This document shows positions 1-9,196 of a DNA stretch of 64,000 nt, piece by piece (position 1 is the stretch's first letter; every line of letters starts with the position of its first letter). Made by a program: the position numbers and the translations under genes. A model generated the notes under the pieces. The model searched no databases and had not been told where the DNA came from. It saw only the letters and a list, made by a program, of their open reading frames with translations. The stretch lies in assembly GCA_036015235.1 (NCBI GenBank), contig CP107926.1, positions 4,483,501-4,547,500 on the forward strand. Direction: 5' to 3'. The DNA comes from Streptomyces sp. NBC_00433. Its GTDB lineage: Bacteria; Actinomycetota; Actinomycetes; Streptomycetales; Streptomycetaceae.

Positions 1-1264
1 CAACCTCGGCCACAACCACCCGGCGGTGACCCGGGCGCTGCGCGGCTTCCTGGACGGCGGGGCCCCCACCTTCGTGCAGTACGTGTCGATGCCCGCCCAG
101 ACCGCCGAACTCGCCGAGCGCCTGTCGGCCGTCGCCCCGCCGGGCCTGGACCGGGCCTTCTTCAGCAACTCCGGCGCCGAGGCGGTGGAGGCCGCGCTGA
201 AGCTGGCCCGCGCGGGCACCGGGCGGCAGCGGCTCATTTACACGCACAACAGCTACCACGGCAAGACGCTCGGGGCCCTGTCGGTCACCGGCCGCGACAC
301 GCACCGCGCCCCCTTCGGCCCGCTGCTGCCCGAATGCGTCGCGGTCCCCTACGGCGACACCGGGGCGCTGGCCGCGGCGATCGACGGGGCCGCCGCCTTC
401 ATCGTGGAGCCGGTGCAGGGCGAGGGCGGTGTCGTCCTGCCGCCGCCCGGCTATCTGAAGGCGGCGCAGGAGCTGTGCCGGCGGGCCGGGGCGGCCTTCG
501 TGCTGGACGAGATCCAGACCGGGCTCGGCCGCACCGGCGCGATGTTCGCCGCCGAGCACGACGGGCTGGAGCCGGACGTGCTGTGCGTGGCCAAGTCGCT
601 GTCCGGCGGCATGGTGCCGATCGCCGTCACGCTGTCGCGCTCCGAGCTGTGGGACGCGGCCTACGGCAGCAGCAACCGGGCGATGCTGCACTCCTCCACC
701 TTCGGCGGCGGCAACTTCGCCGCCGCGGCGGGCCTTGCCACCCTCGACGCGCTGGAGGCGGAGAAGCTCCCGGCGCGCGCCGCCGAGCTGGGCGCCCACC
801 TGCGCGCGGGGCTGCGGGAACTGGCCGGCCGCTACGACTTCATCCGCGAGGTGCGCGGGATCGGCCTGATGAACGCCATCGAATTCGACGGCGACTTCTC
901 CGGCGCCGCCCGCGCGCTGGCCGACGAGCTGCTCACCAGGCTCCCGGGCGACCTGCACGCGCTCGCGGACTGGATGCCCGACGACGTGCGCGACGCGATC
1001 AGCGAGGCCGGCGGCGCCCTGGAGGCCACGCTCGGCGACCTGATGTGCCTGCGCTTCGTGCACGCGCTGGCCCGCGACCACCGGATCCTCACCTTCGTGA
1101 CCGCCAACCACGGCCGGATGCTGCGTATCCAGCCCCCGCTGGTGCTGGACCGCGGCGAGGCCGACCGCTTCGTGGCCGCCGCCGACGCCGTATGCCGCGA
1201 ACTGGGCCTGCACGCGGGCCTCGAAGCGCGCCGGGCCCCGGCCCGTACCACCACCCACCCGTGA
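1..1264 (+). CDS. Class III PLP-dependent aminotransferase, 5'-truncated by window edge
   Basis: The reading frame is already open at base 2 (NLGHNHPAV precedes the first in-window GTG at base 26), so the true start lies upstream. Family hallmarks are visible: the cofactor-binding region SNSGAEAVEAAL, the strand motif DEIQTGLGRTG and the PLP lysine in AKSLSGG. The family (acetylornithine/GABA/diaminobutyrate aminotransferases) transfers an amino group to a keto acid or aldehyde in the cytoplasm. Between EFDGDFSG and LMCLRFVHA the protein carries about 60 residues not usual at this point in acetylornithine aminotransferases. It ends 11 bp before an acyl carrier protein and a ketosynthase, so it probably supplies or modifies an amine for a small acyl-chain pathway that continues off the left edge. 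The substrate cannot be told from sequence. Confidence 0.9.
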   Translation, partial: NLGHNHPAVTRALRGFLDGGAPTFVQYVSMPAQTAELAERLSAVAPPGLDRAFFSNSGAEAVEAALKLARAGTGRQRLIYTHNSYHGKTLGALSVTGRDTHRAPFGPLLPECVAVPYGDTGALAAAIDGAAAFIVEPVQGEGGVVLPPPGYLKAAQELCRRAGAAFVLDEIQTGLGRTGAMFAAEHDGLEPDVLCVAKSLSGGMVPIAVTLSRSELWDAAYGSSNRAMLHSSTFGGGNFAAAAGLATLDALEAEKLPARAAELGAHLRAGLRELAGRYDFIREVRGIGLMNAIEFDGDFSGAARALADELLTRLPGDLHALADWMPDDVRDAISEAGGALEATLGDLMCLRFVHALARDHRILTFVTANHGRMLRIQPPLVLDRGEADRFVAAADAVCRELGLHAGLEARRAPARTTTHP

Positions 1265-1275
1265 GGAGATGAACT

Positions 1276-1560
1276 GTGACAACCGACGCAAGCCCCGCGG
1301 ACCTGCTGCGGCACCGGATCGCCGACGTGCTCGTGGACCGCCTCGGCCTGCTCCCGGAGGAGGTCGTGCCCGACGCCAGGTTCCGGGAGGACCTCGGGAT
1401 GGACTCGCTCGACATGGTGGAACTGCTCACCGTCGTCGAGGAGGAGCTGGGCGGCCCGCTGGACTCCCCCGACGACACCCTGTCGTCGCTGGCCACGATC
1501 GGCGACGTCGTCGCCTTCCTGCTGGAGCGCGGCGTCGGCCGCGAGGAGGTCAGCGCGTGA
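1276..1560 (+). CDS. Acyl carrier protein
   Basis: A 94-residue acidic helical protein with the phosphopantetheine attachment motif GMDSLDMVEL (Ser44). A phosphopantetheinyl transferase would load the cofactor there so that the protein can carry acyl chains between enzymes. The GTG start at 1276 has GAGGAG 8 bp upstream, and the gene follows the aminotransferase by 11 bp. Its last codons overlap the GTG of the ketosynthase (GTGA), so the two are probably co-translated. A dedicated ACP paired with a single FabF-type ketosynthase and an aminotransferase suggests a specialised pathway rather than housekeeping fatty acid synthesis. That is inference, because the rest of the locus is off the edge. 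Confidence 0.9.
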   Translation: MTTDASPADLLRHRIADVLVDRLGLLPEEVVPDARFREDLGMDSLDMVELLTVVEEELGGPLDSPDDTLSSLATIGDVVAFLLERGVGREEVSA

Positions 1561-2798
1561 ACGGATGCAGGGTCGTGGTCACCGGTCTGGGTCCGGTGAC
1601 CTCGATCGGGGTCGGCGCGGCGGACTTCCACCAGGCGCAGGTCAAGGGCGTCAGCGGTATCGGCCCCCTGACCCGTTTCGACGCCTCCGGCCTGTCCGCG
1701 CGGATCGCCGGCGAGGTGGACCTGCCCGCCGAACTGGTGCCGAGCCGCCGCGAGGCGCTGGCCGCCGACCGCTGCACCCACCTGGCCCGCGCGGCCGCCA
1801 CGCTGGCGCTCGCCGACAGCGGTCTCGACCTGGCGCGGGAGGAGCCGAGCCGGTGCGGGGTGGTCATCGGCACCGGCGCCGGGGGCCTGGAGACCTGGGA
1901 GTCCAACACCCGCACCCTCATCGAGTCGGGCCCCGGGCGGCTGGGGGCGCGCTTCATCCCGATGGCGATGAGCAATGCGCCGGCCGCCAAGATCGCCGTC
2001 GACCTCGGCCTGACCGGCCCGTGCAGCTCGGTGGCCACCGCGTGCGCCTCCGGCGCGGAGGCGCTGGTCGCCGCCTGCCAGATGATCGTGTGCGGCGAGG
2101 CGGACGTCGTCCTGGCCGGCGGTACGGACGCGGCGGTCAACCCCCTCACGGTCGCCGGGTTCGCCCGGATGGGGGCGCTGTCCCGCCGCAACGACGCTCC
2201 CGGGCTGGCGAGCCGGCCCTTCGCCGCCGACCGGGACGGCTTCGTCCTCGCCGAGGGCGCCGCCGTCCTCGTCCTGGAGTCGGCCGAGCACGCCGCCCGG
2301 CGCGGCGCCACGGTGCTGGCCGAGCTGCGCGGCTACGGGCGCTCCTGCGACGCCCACCACATCACCGCCCCGCACCCCGAGGGCGCCGGGGCGCGGCAGG
2401 CCGTCACCGCCGCGCTGCGCTCGGCCCGGCTCGCGCCGGACGACGTGTCGTACGTCAACGCGCACGGCACCGGCACCCAGTTCAACGACGCCGCCGAGGC
2501 CCTCGGGCTGCACGGCGCCCTGGGTCCCGCGGCGGCCACGGTGGCGGTGTCCGCCACCAAGTCGATGACCGGGCACGCGCTCGGCGCGTCCGGTGCCATC
2601 GAGGCGGTCGCCAGCGTCCAGGCGCTGGTCCACCAGCTGGTGCCGCCCACCGTGAACCTGGACGACCCCGACCCGGCGATCGGCCTCAACGTGATCGCCG
2701 GCGACCCCCGCGAACTGCCGCTGGCCGCCGTCCTCTCCAACTCCTTCGCCTTCGGCGGGCACAATGTGGTGCTCGCCTTCACGGCGGTGGGCGCCTGA
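1557..2798 (+). CDS. Beta-ketoacyl-ACP synthase, FabF/KASII type
   Basis: 413 residues, the normal length for a stand-alone condensing enzyme. The Cys-His-His triad is complete: Cys163 in SSVATACASG, His303 in NAHGTGTQ and the later His in TKSMTGHALG. The C-terminus SNSFAFGGHN is also typical. It condenses an acyl primer with malonyl-ACP, most likely on the ACP encoded just upstream. The start is GTG 1557, which overlaps the ACP stop, with GAGGAGG upstream; longer upstream frames are not coding. No chain-length factor or ketoreductase follows in the window, so this is the end of the gene set on this side. Confidence 0.92.
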   Translation: MNGCRVVVTGLGPVTSIGVGAADFHQAQVKGVSGIGPLTRFDASGLSARIAGEVDLPAELVPSRREALAADRCTHLARAAATLALADSGLDLAREEPSRCGVVIGTGAGGLETWESNTRTLIESGPGRLGARFIPMAMSNAPAAKIAVDLGLTGPCSSVATACASGAEALVAACQMIVCGEADVVLAGGTDAAVNPLTVAGFARMGALSRRNDAPGLASRPFAADRDGFVLAEGAAVLVLESAEHAARRGATVLAELRGYGRSCDAHHITAPHPEGAGARQAVTAALRSARLAPDDVSYVNAHGTGTQFNDAAEALGLHGALGPAAATVAVSATKSMTGHALGASGAIEAVASVQALVHQLVPPTVNLDDPDPAIGLNVIAGDPRELPLAAVLSNSFAFGGHNVVLAFTAVGA

Positions 2799-2884
2799 CC
2801 TGCTGAGGGGCCGTCACCTCGCTTGTGCGGCCGATGATCACGGGTTACGGTCCCCACCGGGGCACGTAGCGGGGGATCACCGGG

Positions 2885-3571
2885 GTGGGGGACATGGCGG
2901 ACGGGATCGGCACGCCCAAAAAGGGCGAGGGCACATGGGGGCAGGCCATCACGGCCGTCGTCCTGGTCGGGGGTCTCGGCGTCGGCCTGTGGACCGTCGG
3001 GAAGGCGAATGCGCCGTCGAAGGACAGCGCGCCGCCGGCCGCCACGTGCTCGACGGCCGATCCCGAGAAGACCGCGTCCGCCGAGGTCTCCAGGGCGCGG
3101 CTGTGCGAGCTGCTCGACCGGCCCGACCTCGCCGCGCTGCTGGGCACACCGGGGGAGGTCGCGAAGTCCACCGGCACCAGCGGCGGGGGCGGCTCGAAGC
3201 TCTTCGGCCCCACGGCCCAGGTCGTCTTCGACACCTACACCGTGAGCCTGACGGTCCAGTACGACCACCTCCCGGTGTCCGAGGCCGCCACGCTGCTGGG
3301 CGACACCGTGCGCAAGCGCACGGTCCTCGGCCGCCCCGCGGTCTCCTACGCGGACCGCACCATCAGCTTCAGCCTCACGGCCGGCGGCAGCGGGAACCTC
3401 CCCGGCCACCGGGCCGTCGTGCTCTCGGTGGCCCGGGACGCGAAGGACACCGGGGGCTCCTTCGAGGTCGCCCTGTGGCGCATGGACGGCGGCGTGCCCG
3501 ACGACGCGGCGCTGCTCCGCGTCGCCGAGACGGTGCTGCCCACCGTCCCGGGGTGGAATACCGCCGTGTGA
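2885..3571 (+). CDS. Small membrane-anchored actinobacterial protein (DUF6215-like)
   Basis: 228 residues with one membrane span near the N-terminus (about residues 20-40, AITAVVLVGGLGVGLWTVG), then a Ser/Pro/Ala linker and an extracytoplasmic domain of about 170 residues with paired cysteines near its start. It resembles the Streptomyces DUF6215 family, for which I know no function. The GTG at 2885 has GGGGGA about 9 bp upstream; an in-frame ATG at 2894 is an alternative. It stands alone after the ketosynthase and converges with the next gene. Confidence 0.75.
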   Translation: MGDMADGIGTPKKGEGTWGQAITAVVLVGGLGVGLWTVGKANAPSKDSAPPAATCSTADPEKTASAEVSRARLCELLDRPDLAALLGTPGEVAKSTGTSGGGGSKLFGPTAQVVFDTYTVSLTVQYDHLPVSEAATLLGDTVRKRTVLGRPAVSYADRTISFSLTAGGSGNLPGHRAVVLSVARDAKDTGGSFEVALWRMDGGVPDDAALLRVAETVLPTVPGWNTAV

Positions 3572-3745
3572 CGGCGGGCCCCGCCCCGGTCCGGCCGGAG
3601 CGGGCCCGCCTGCTGAGCGGCCGCTGCTACGGGCTCCAGGTGCAGGGCCTGGGGCCGGCGAGCGTCGACCACTTCGTGCCGTCGGACGAGCTGAGGACGG
3701 ACAGCGTCCGGGTCCTGGTGGGGCCGGCCCGCCGGCAGGGCGATG

Positions 3746-3782
3746 CCGGGGCCCGGCCGCGCCGGTGGCGGCCGGGCCCCGG
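3746..3782 (-). terminator. Strong hairpin terminator
   Basis: 15-bp perfect stem (3746-3760 with 3768-3782) and a 7-nt loop, starting 8 bp after the stop of the minus-strand propeller gene. It also faces the convergent plus-strand gene ending at 3571. Actinobacterial terminators often lack a U-tract, as here. Confidence 0.8.
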
Positions 3783-3789
3783 TCCGCTG

Positions 3790-6700
3790 TCAGGCGAGCG
3801 CGCTGTAGGTGTTCCAGCCGGCACCGATGTACGTACGCGCCAGGAAGGGCGCCGCCGCATCGCCGGTGCCGCGGTAGAGCCACAGGGCGCCGCCGCTCTC
3901 GCGCGCGAGGAGGTCGGCCTTGCCGTCGCCGGTCACGTCGTCGGCGCCGGCCAGGGAGTCGAAGGCGTTCCAGCCGGCGCCGACGAAGGTCCGGGCCAGG
4001 AGGGGCGCGGCCGCATTGCCGGTGCCGCGGTAGAGCCACAGGCCGCCGTCGGTGGCGCGGGCGACGAGGTCGGCCTTGCCGTCACCGCTCACATCGCCCA
4101 CCCCCACCAGGGAGTCGAAGCCGCTCCAGCCGGCGCCGATGAACGTACGCGCCAGGAAGGGCGCCGCCGCATCGCCGGTGCCGCGGTAGAGCCACAGGCC
4201 GCCGTCGGTGGCGCGGGCGACGAGGTCGGCCTTGCCGTCACCGCTCACATCGCCCACCCCCACCAGGGAGTCGAAGGCGTTCCAGCCGGCGCCGACCCGG
4301 GTCCGGGCTGCGAAGGGCGCCTTCGGATTGCCGGTGCCCTGGTAGAACCACAGCGTGCCCGAGCTGTCGCGGCCGGCGAGCGTGCCGGTGCCGTCCGCCC
4401 GCTCGCCGCTGACGTCGGTGAGGAGGTTGTAGGTGTTCCAGCCGGAGCCGATGCCGACCCGGGCGCCCAGCGGTGCGGCGACCACACCGGTGCCGTGGTA
4501 ATACCACAGGGTGCCCGACTTGTCCCGCGCCAGCAGGGTGCCGGTCTGCGCCGCCGGGGGCACACCGGTGCCGGTCAGCGGTTCCAGCTGCGCCCCCTGG
4601 CCCGCGTCGCCGCTGACCAGGTAGGTGGACGACTGGGCGCCGAAGTCGGTCGGGCTGAAGGTGACCGTCTGCCGCACGCTCTGCTCGGGACCGATGACCA
4701 GGCCCTCGGGGAGCGGGTCGGAGCTGGTGAAGACGCCTGCCGGGGCCTTCGCCTTGGTGATGGTGACCGGGATGTTCCCGGTGTTGGTGATGGTGAAGGC
4801 CCGGGTGCTCGACGCGCCGCGGACCACCTCGCCGAACTGGAGGGTCGCCGGGTGCAGCTCCAGGTGGCCCTGGCCGCTGATGGCGGTGCCCTCGATCGGG
4901 ATGGTGAGCGGGCCGCTGGTGCTGCCCAGCGTGATCGACGACGAGCTGGGGCCGCTGCCGGTGGGCGCGTAGCCGACCTCCAGGACGATCGAGCCCTGGG
5001 CCGGGATCACCGTCCGGGCCGCCGGGTCGGCGCTGGGCAGGTTGCTCGCCGTGAAGGGGCCGCCGGGCGGGGTGACGGAGGTGATGGTCTCCGCTTCCGT
5101 GCCGGTGTTCGTCAGCTGGACGTTGGTGCTGCCCGTGGTCCCGGTCGGCTGGTTGTCGAAGGACACCGTGCCGGGGAAGGCGGCCAGGCCGGGCCTGGTG
5201 CCGACGCCGTGCAGGCTCAGCGCGAAGCTGCCGGCGTCGGTGGCCACGGTGAGCGTGCCGCTCGCGCCGAGGACCGTGCCGGGCGTGAAGGAGACCGGGA
5301 CCGACAGCTGCCCGCCGGCCGGGATCGACGGCGGCAGCGCCGAGGTGTCCGCGGTGAAGGGGCCGTCGACGGTGACGCCCTTGACGGCGAGGGCCTTCGC
5401 GGGGTTCTGGTTCTCCGTCAGGACGACGTCGGTGTCGGCGGAGGCGCCCACCGGCACCAGCCCGAATTCGACCGGGCCGCCCTTGAGCGGGCTGCCCACC
5501 GGGTTGCCGAAGGCGTAGACCCTGCCGTCCCGGGTGCCGACGAAGACCTGGCCGCCGTCGGTGGCCGGGCCGGCGAACTTCGCCGAGTCGCCGATCGGCG
5601 CGGACCAGACCAGCGGCAGGACGCCGTTCCCGTCGGGGACCGGGGAGTAGGCGCGCAGTTGCGCGTTCTCGCCGGTCGGGCCGCCCGCCCGGACCACCCA
5701 CACCAGGGCGCTGCCCGAGCGCGTCCCGTCGGAGGTCACCACCGGCGACCCGCTGGTGTACGGGAAGGAGTCCTGGCTGGCCCCGGCCACCGACAGCGCG
5801 GGACTGCCCGAGCCGGTCACACCGCGGTGCAGCGCCACCAGGGAGCCGCCGTTGCCGACGAGGTAGACGTAGCCGCCGTCGCCGCCCCAGACGCCGGGGT
5901 GGTCCCACTGGCCCTTGAGCGGCCCGGTGGTCCCCACCACGGCGTCGGTGCCGCCGGGGCCCTGCGAGCTGCCGCCGAGGTGGTCGCGGTCCAGCAGGAA
6001 GATCCGGCCGTCCTTGCCCTGCTGCACCATCAGGTGCGGGTGCGAGGCGGTGCCGAAGCTGTCCGGCAGGCCGGCGGGGCCGCCGGAGCCCAGGTCGGTG
6101 TCGCGCTGGTCGAGGGCCGGCGCGTTGGACGGGCTGAAGAAGTCGGCGGCCTTGAGGCTGAGGTCGGCCTGCACCTGGAGCCGGATCACCGACTCGGCGA
6201 GGGTGCCGGGCGGCGCGTCGCCGGGGCCGGGCGCGGGGCTGACGCCGTTGCCGGTGGTCAGGAAGATCCGCCCCGGCCCGTCGGAGGCGAGTCCGCCGCC
6301 TGACTGCCACACGCCGGCCCCGCTGTTGCTCGCGCCGGCCTCGGTCGCCCACATCGAGGTCACCGAGGGGTTGGTGGTGCTGACGCCGACCACGTAGCCG
6401 CGGTAGGGCGCGGCGTCGCAGTGGCCGCCGAAGCCCGCGTAGACCACCCCGTCGAGCAGCAGCAGGCCGGGCCGCTGCATCTCGTAGGCGGGCAGGAAGG
6501 ACTGGGTGGGGTCGTTGGACGGCGTCCCCTGGATCGTGACGGGGAAGCCGGACTTCTCCGCGCCGGTGACCGGGTCGAGCGCGTGCATGTACCAGTGCGG
6601 GTTCATCGGGCCGGGCCCGTCGTCGACCTTGGTGGTCAGGTAGACCGCGCCGCTTGCCGGGTCGTAGACCGGCGTCGCGGTGCTGCCGACGGTCGGCGCG

Positions 6701-7113
6701 AGATCGCCGCAGTTGAGGGTGGCCGCGGGCCACGCGGCGCCGAAGCCGCGCTGCCACAGCACGGCTCCGGTGGCGCGGTCCAGGCCGTAGGCGTGGTTGG
6801 TCTCGGTGACCGCGATCACCGTGCCGCCGATGACGATCGGCTGGGCGTATATCTGCCCGTCGAGCTGCGCGGGGGCCTTCCAGAGCTGGCCGAAGGACGA
6901 GGAGCGCACGTCGGACGGGCTGAGGTTCGGCTCGCTCTGGTCCCAGCCGGTGCGCAGGGTGTCGGCGGAGACGGTCGTCTCGTTCGCCTGCGCCGGGGCC
7001 ACGCCCAGCCCCGCCAGTCCCGCGGTCACCGCCGCGGCCACCGCGAGCGCGAGCCCGCGCGTGCGTCTGCGTCCGCGTCCGGAAACGCCCACCCCGAATG
7101 CCGCCCTGAGCAT
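3790..7113 (-). CDS. Secreted PQQ-like beta-propeller / choice-of-anchor D / FG-GAP repeat protein
   Basis: About 1107 residues from the ATG at 7113, chosen because GAAGGGG lies upstream and a signal peptide (RGRRRTRGLALAVAAAV...AQA) follows at once; a 19-codon longer frame lacks both. Three regions: a PQQ-quinoprotein-like propeller (about residues 50-545, with repeated D-G-V-Y/ATGAVLW blades), two or three Ig-like ASPM/SPD-2/Hydin-type domains (about 545-850, repeating TxTxTNTG and VxFxPT), and a C-terminal FG-GAP/VCBS-like propeller (about 860-1107) whose blades carry GDVSGDGKADLVAR Ca-binding-like loops. I infer an extracellular binding or scaffold protein. No catalytic residues are recognised. 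Confidence 0.85.
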   Translation of the reverse strand: MLRAAFGVGVSGRGRRRTRGLALAVAAAVTAGLAGLGVAPAQANETTVSADTLRTGWDQSEPNLSPSDVRSSSFGQLWKAPAQLDGQIYAQPIVIGGTVIAVTETNHAYGLDRATGAVLWQRGFGAAWPAATLNCGDLAPTVGSTATPVYDPASGAVYLTTKVDDGPGPMNPHWYMHALDPVTGAEKSGFPVTIQGTPSNDPTQSFLPAYEMQRPGLLLLDGVVYAGFGGHCDAAPYRGYVVGVSTTNPSVTSMWATEAGASNSGAGVWQSGGGLASDGPGRIFLTTGNGVSPAPGPGDAPPGTLAESVIRLQVQADLSLKAADFFSPSNAPALDQRDTDLGSGGPAGLPDSFGTASHPHLMVQQGKDGRIFLLDRDHLGGSSQGPGGTDAVVGTTGPLKGQWDHPGVWGGDGGYVYLVGNGGSLVALHRGVTGSGSPALSVAGASQDSFPYTSGSPVVTSDGTRSGSALVWVVRAGGPTGENAQLRAYSPVPDGNGVLPLVWSAPIGDSAKFAGPATDGGQVFVGTRDGRVYAFGNPVGSPLKGGPVEFGLVPVGASADTDVVLTENQNPAKALAVKGVTVDGPFTADTSALPPSIPAGGQLSVPVSFTPGTVLGASGTLTVATDAGSFALSLHGVGTRPGLAAFPGTVSFDNQPTGTTGSTNVQLTNTGTEAETITSVTPPGGPFTASNLPSADPAARTVIPAQGSIVLEVGYAPTGSGPSSSSITLGSTSGPLTIPIEGTAISGQGHLELHPATLQFGEVVRGASSTRAFTITNTGNIPVTITKAKAPAGVFTSSDPLPEGLVIGPEQSVRQTVTFSPTDFGAQSSTYLVSGDAGQGAQLEPLTGTGVPPAAQTGTLLARDKSGTLWYYHGTGVVAAPLGARVGIGSGWNTYNLLTDVSGERADGTGTLAGRDSSGTLWFYQGTGNPKAPFAARTRVGAGWNAFDSLVGVGDVSGDGKADLVARATDGGLWLYRGTGDAAAPFLARTFIGAGWSGFDSLVGVGDVSGDGKADLVARATDGGLWLYRGTGNAAAPLLARTFVGAGWNAFDSLAGADDVTGDGKADLLARESGGALWLYRGTGDAAAPFLARTYIGAGWNTYSALA
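3794..4275 (-). repeat. Three tandem 156-bp units within the propeller gene
   Basis: The FG-GAP blades at the 3' end of the propeller gene repeat with an exact 156-bp (52-codon) spacing; for example the CCGCGGTAGA block recurs at 4025 and 4181. The two central units are nearly identical at the DNA level, showing recent duplication or gene conversion. They could expand or contract by slippage. Confidence 0.85.
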
Positions 7114-7297
7114 GCCGACCCCTTCGACGTCCACGCCGAAGTTCCCCCCTCGGCCCGGGAATCGAACCACACAATCCCGCCCGTCCCTACGGCGTTCTGC
7201 CTGCTCGGCGGGGTCTTGTCGGATACGGACCCGCGCCGCCGGATCGCCACCGCCGGGTGGTCATGCGCAGTTCACCGCGCGGACGCGCAAGGCGGTG

Positions 7298-7942
7298 TCA
7301 GGGCTGGAGGCGGGCGGCCCGCCAGCCGCCGGCGCCGTGCTCGTAGCGGAGCCTGCGGTGCAGCCGGTCCGGGTCCGCCGACCAGAACTCGACCGCGGCC
7401 GGGCGCAGGCGGTAGCCGACGTAGCGGGGCGGGCGGGGCAGGGCGGTGGGGGCGGCCGCGAGGCGGGCGGCCTCGGCGCGCAGTGCCGCCGCGTCGGGCA
7501 GCGGATCGCTCTGGCGGGAGGCCGTGGACATGGCGTGCAGCGGGGTCGGGCGGGCGGCCCACAGGGCGTCGGACTCGGCCTGCGGGCACGCGTCCACCGG
7601 GCCCGACAGGACGAGCTGCTGGCCCGTCTCGCGCCAGTAGAGCACGCCCGACGCCCAGCCGGTGGCGGCCATGTCGCGGCCCTTGCGGCTGGTGCTGTGG
7701 CTGGTGAAGAGCAGGCCGCGGTCGGTCACCTCGATGACGGCGACGATCCGGTTGGAGACCTCGCCCCGCGCGTCGGCGGTGGCCAGCGCCAGGGCCAGCG
7801 GCTCGCGGACGCCGCGCGCGACGGCCTGGTCGATCCACTCCCGGACGAGCCCCATGGGCTCCGGCGGCGGCGCCTCGTACTCCGGGAAGGCGAGGCCGAC
7901 CTCGCCGGTGAGGCTCTCCAGCCTGCTGCTGCCCTCGCTCAT
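7298..7942 (-). CDS. phzG: Pyridoxamine-phosphate-oxidase-fold FMN oxidase PhzG
   Basis: 214 residues with the PNPOx fold: FMN-binding strands around SNRIVAVIEV and FTSHSTSRKG, and the family C-terminus (YRLRPAAVEFW...RLHRRLRYEH). Alone it could be called PdxH, but it sits 16 bp downstream of phzF in an operon with phzD and phzE. In known phenazine pathways PhzG oxidises the unstable tricyclic intermediates that form after PhzF and PhzB, giving phenazine-1-carboxylic or 1,6-dicarboxylic acid. It is cytoplasmic, FMN-dependent and the last gene of the minus-strand phz operon. Confidence 0.9.
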   Translation of the reverse strand: MSEGSSRLESLTGEVGLAFPEYEAPPPEPMGLVREWIDQAVARGVREPLALALATADARGEVSNRIVAVIEVTDRGLLFTSHSTSRKGRDMAATGWASGVLYWRETGQQLVLSGPVDACPQAESDALWAARPTPLHAMSTASRQSDPLPDAAALRAEAARLAAAPTALPRPPRYVGYRLRPAAVEFWSADPDRLHRRLRYEHGAGGWRAARLQP

Positions 7943-7958
7943 GGGTGGCCGACCTCTC

Positions 7959-8834
7959 TCATACGTAGATGGTGCCGCGGGCCACGATGACGCCGTGCCC
8001 GCCGACCCGGACCTCGTCGACGCCGGCGGCCGAACCGTCGGCGGTGGCCAGCATGCGCGAAGGCCGGCCCATCTCGACGCCCTGGAGGATCTCCAGCTCC
8101 TGCCCGTAGGCGGCGAGCCCGTGCCGGGCCGCGTGGATGGCGAGCGGCCCCGCCGCCGAGCCGGTGGCGGCGTCCTCGACCACGCCGTAGGCCGGCGAGA
8201 ACATCCGGGTACGCCACCGGGTGCCGCCGCCGGCGAAGCAGTTGGCGGCCATGTCGGGGAATCTGGCCAGCGCGCGGTGGTCGGGTTCGAGCGCCGACAG
8301 CTCGGCCACCCCGGGCAGCCCGACGAAGACGTGGCGGGGGCCGTTGCGGTAGATGTCCACCGGGGTGGTGGAGGACTCGACGCCCAGCGCGGCCAGCAGT
8401 TCCGCGGCGTGCTCGTAGGGCTCCCAGGTCGGCACCGGCTGCCGCATCCTGACCGCAGCGGCGCCCCCGCCGCTGCCGGCGTCCCCGGAGCCGCGCTCGG
8501 AAGAGTCGCGCTCGAAGTCCACCTCGCACGGGATGACGCCCATCGCGGTCTCCAGCCGCAGCCGGTCCTTGCGCAGCGCCCGGCCCACCGCGACGGCGGT
8601 CCCGAGCATCGGGTGGCCGGCGAAGGGCAGCTCGTTGACCGGGGTGAAGATGCGGATACGGGCGTCCCCGCCGCGCTCGGGCGGCAGGACGAAGGTGACC
8701 TCGGAGAGGTTCATCTCCCGGGCGATCCGCTGCATCAGGGCGGCGGTGAGGTCGGCCGCGTCGAAGAAGACGGCCACCGGGTTCCCGGTGAGCGGCTCCC
8801 GGGCGAAGGCGTCCACGACGGCGTAGTCGTGCAT
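7959..8834 (-). CDS. phzF: PhzF isomerase (dihydro-3-hydroxyanthranilate isomerase)
   Basis: 291 residues of the PhzF/diaminopimelate-epimerase-like fold: start MHDYAVVDAFA, catalytic Glu in NLSEVTFV, nucleotide-free active site motifs NELPFAGHP and DAATGSAAGPLA. PhzF isomerises 2,3-dihydro-3-hydroxyanthranilate to a ketone that dimerises to the phenazine core. The start ATG 8834 has a GGAG site upstream. A short Gly/Ser/Glu-rich insertion (about residues 108-125, ERDSSERGSGDAGSGGG) is unusual. It lies between the YdhR-like gene (32 bp) and phzG (16 bp) in the same operon. Confidence 0.93.
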   Translation of the reverse strand: MHDYAVVDAFAREPLTGNPVAVFFDAADLTAALMQRIAREMNLSEVTFVLPPERGGDARIRIFTPVNELPFAGHPMLGTAVAVGRALRKDRLRLETAMGVIPCEVDFERDSSERGSGDAGSGGGAAAVRMRQPVPTWEPYEHAAELLAALGVESSTTPVDIYRNGPRHVFVGLPGVAELSALEPDHRALARFPDMAANCFAGGGTRWRTRMFSPAYGVVEDAATGSAAGPLAIHAARHGLAAYGQELEILQGVEMGRPSRMLATADGSAAGVDEVRVGGHGVIVARGTIYV

Positions 8835-8866
8835 GGGATCTCCGTAGGGTCTGGGGCCACCTGGCC

Positions 8867-9196
8867 CTAGGGGATGAACACCGGGCCGAGTCCGTGCAGG
8901 GCCTGGACGGTGTAGGCGCCCTCGACCATGGCCTCGACCTCGAAGCCGAAGCGGTGGGTGGGCGGGTAGCCGATCAGGTCCGCCGCCCGGTTGGGCGGCA
9001 TGTCGGCGGTCCTGTCGGCCTCCCACAGCATCACCGCACCCCAGCGGTCGCCGTCCCGGTCGGCCATCCAGAACTTCAGCCGCAGCCCCTCGACTTCCGC
9101 CCACTGCTCGGCGGTGCCGTCCCGCAGGTGCTCGCGCAGCGAGTCGACCGTCGCGTCCGACGCCGCCAGGTCCCACCACGCGATGTCAACGCGCAT
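8867..9196 (-). CDS. Small YdhR/ABM-like protein inside the phz operon
   Basis: 109 residues. The stretch LRLKFWMADRDGDRWGAV followed by LWEADR resembles the putative mono-oxygenase YdhR family, small dimeric alpha-beta (ferredoxin-like) proteins. No cofactor motif is seen. It overlaps the end of phzE by 11 bp and precedes phzF by 32 bp, so it is transcribed and probably translated with the pathway. No protein of this kind belongs to the standard phzABCDEFG set I know. A role in oxidising or stabilising a reactive intermediate is inference only. Confidence 0.7.
   Translation of the reverse strand: MRVDIAWWDLAASDATVDSLREHLRDGTAEQWAEVEGLRLKFWMADRDGDRWGAVMLWEADRTADMPPNRAADLIGYPPTHRFGFEVEAMVEGAYTVQALHGLGPVFIP

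Noticed and set aside
2764..6303. 1179-codon open frame on the plus strand
   Set aside because: It is the shadow of the minus-strand propeller gene; Arg/Ala/Gly-rich composition, no family motif and it crosses two real genes.
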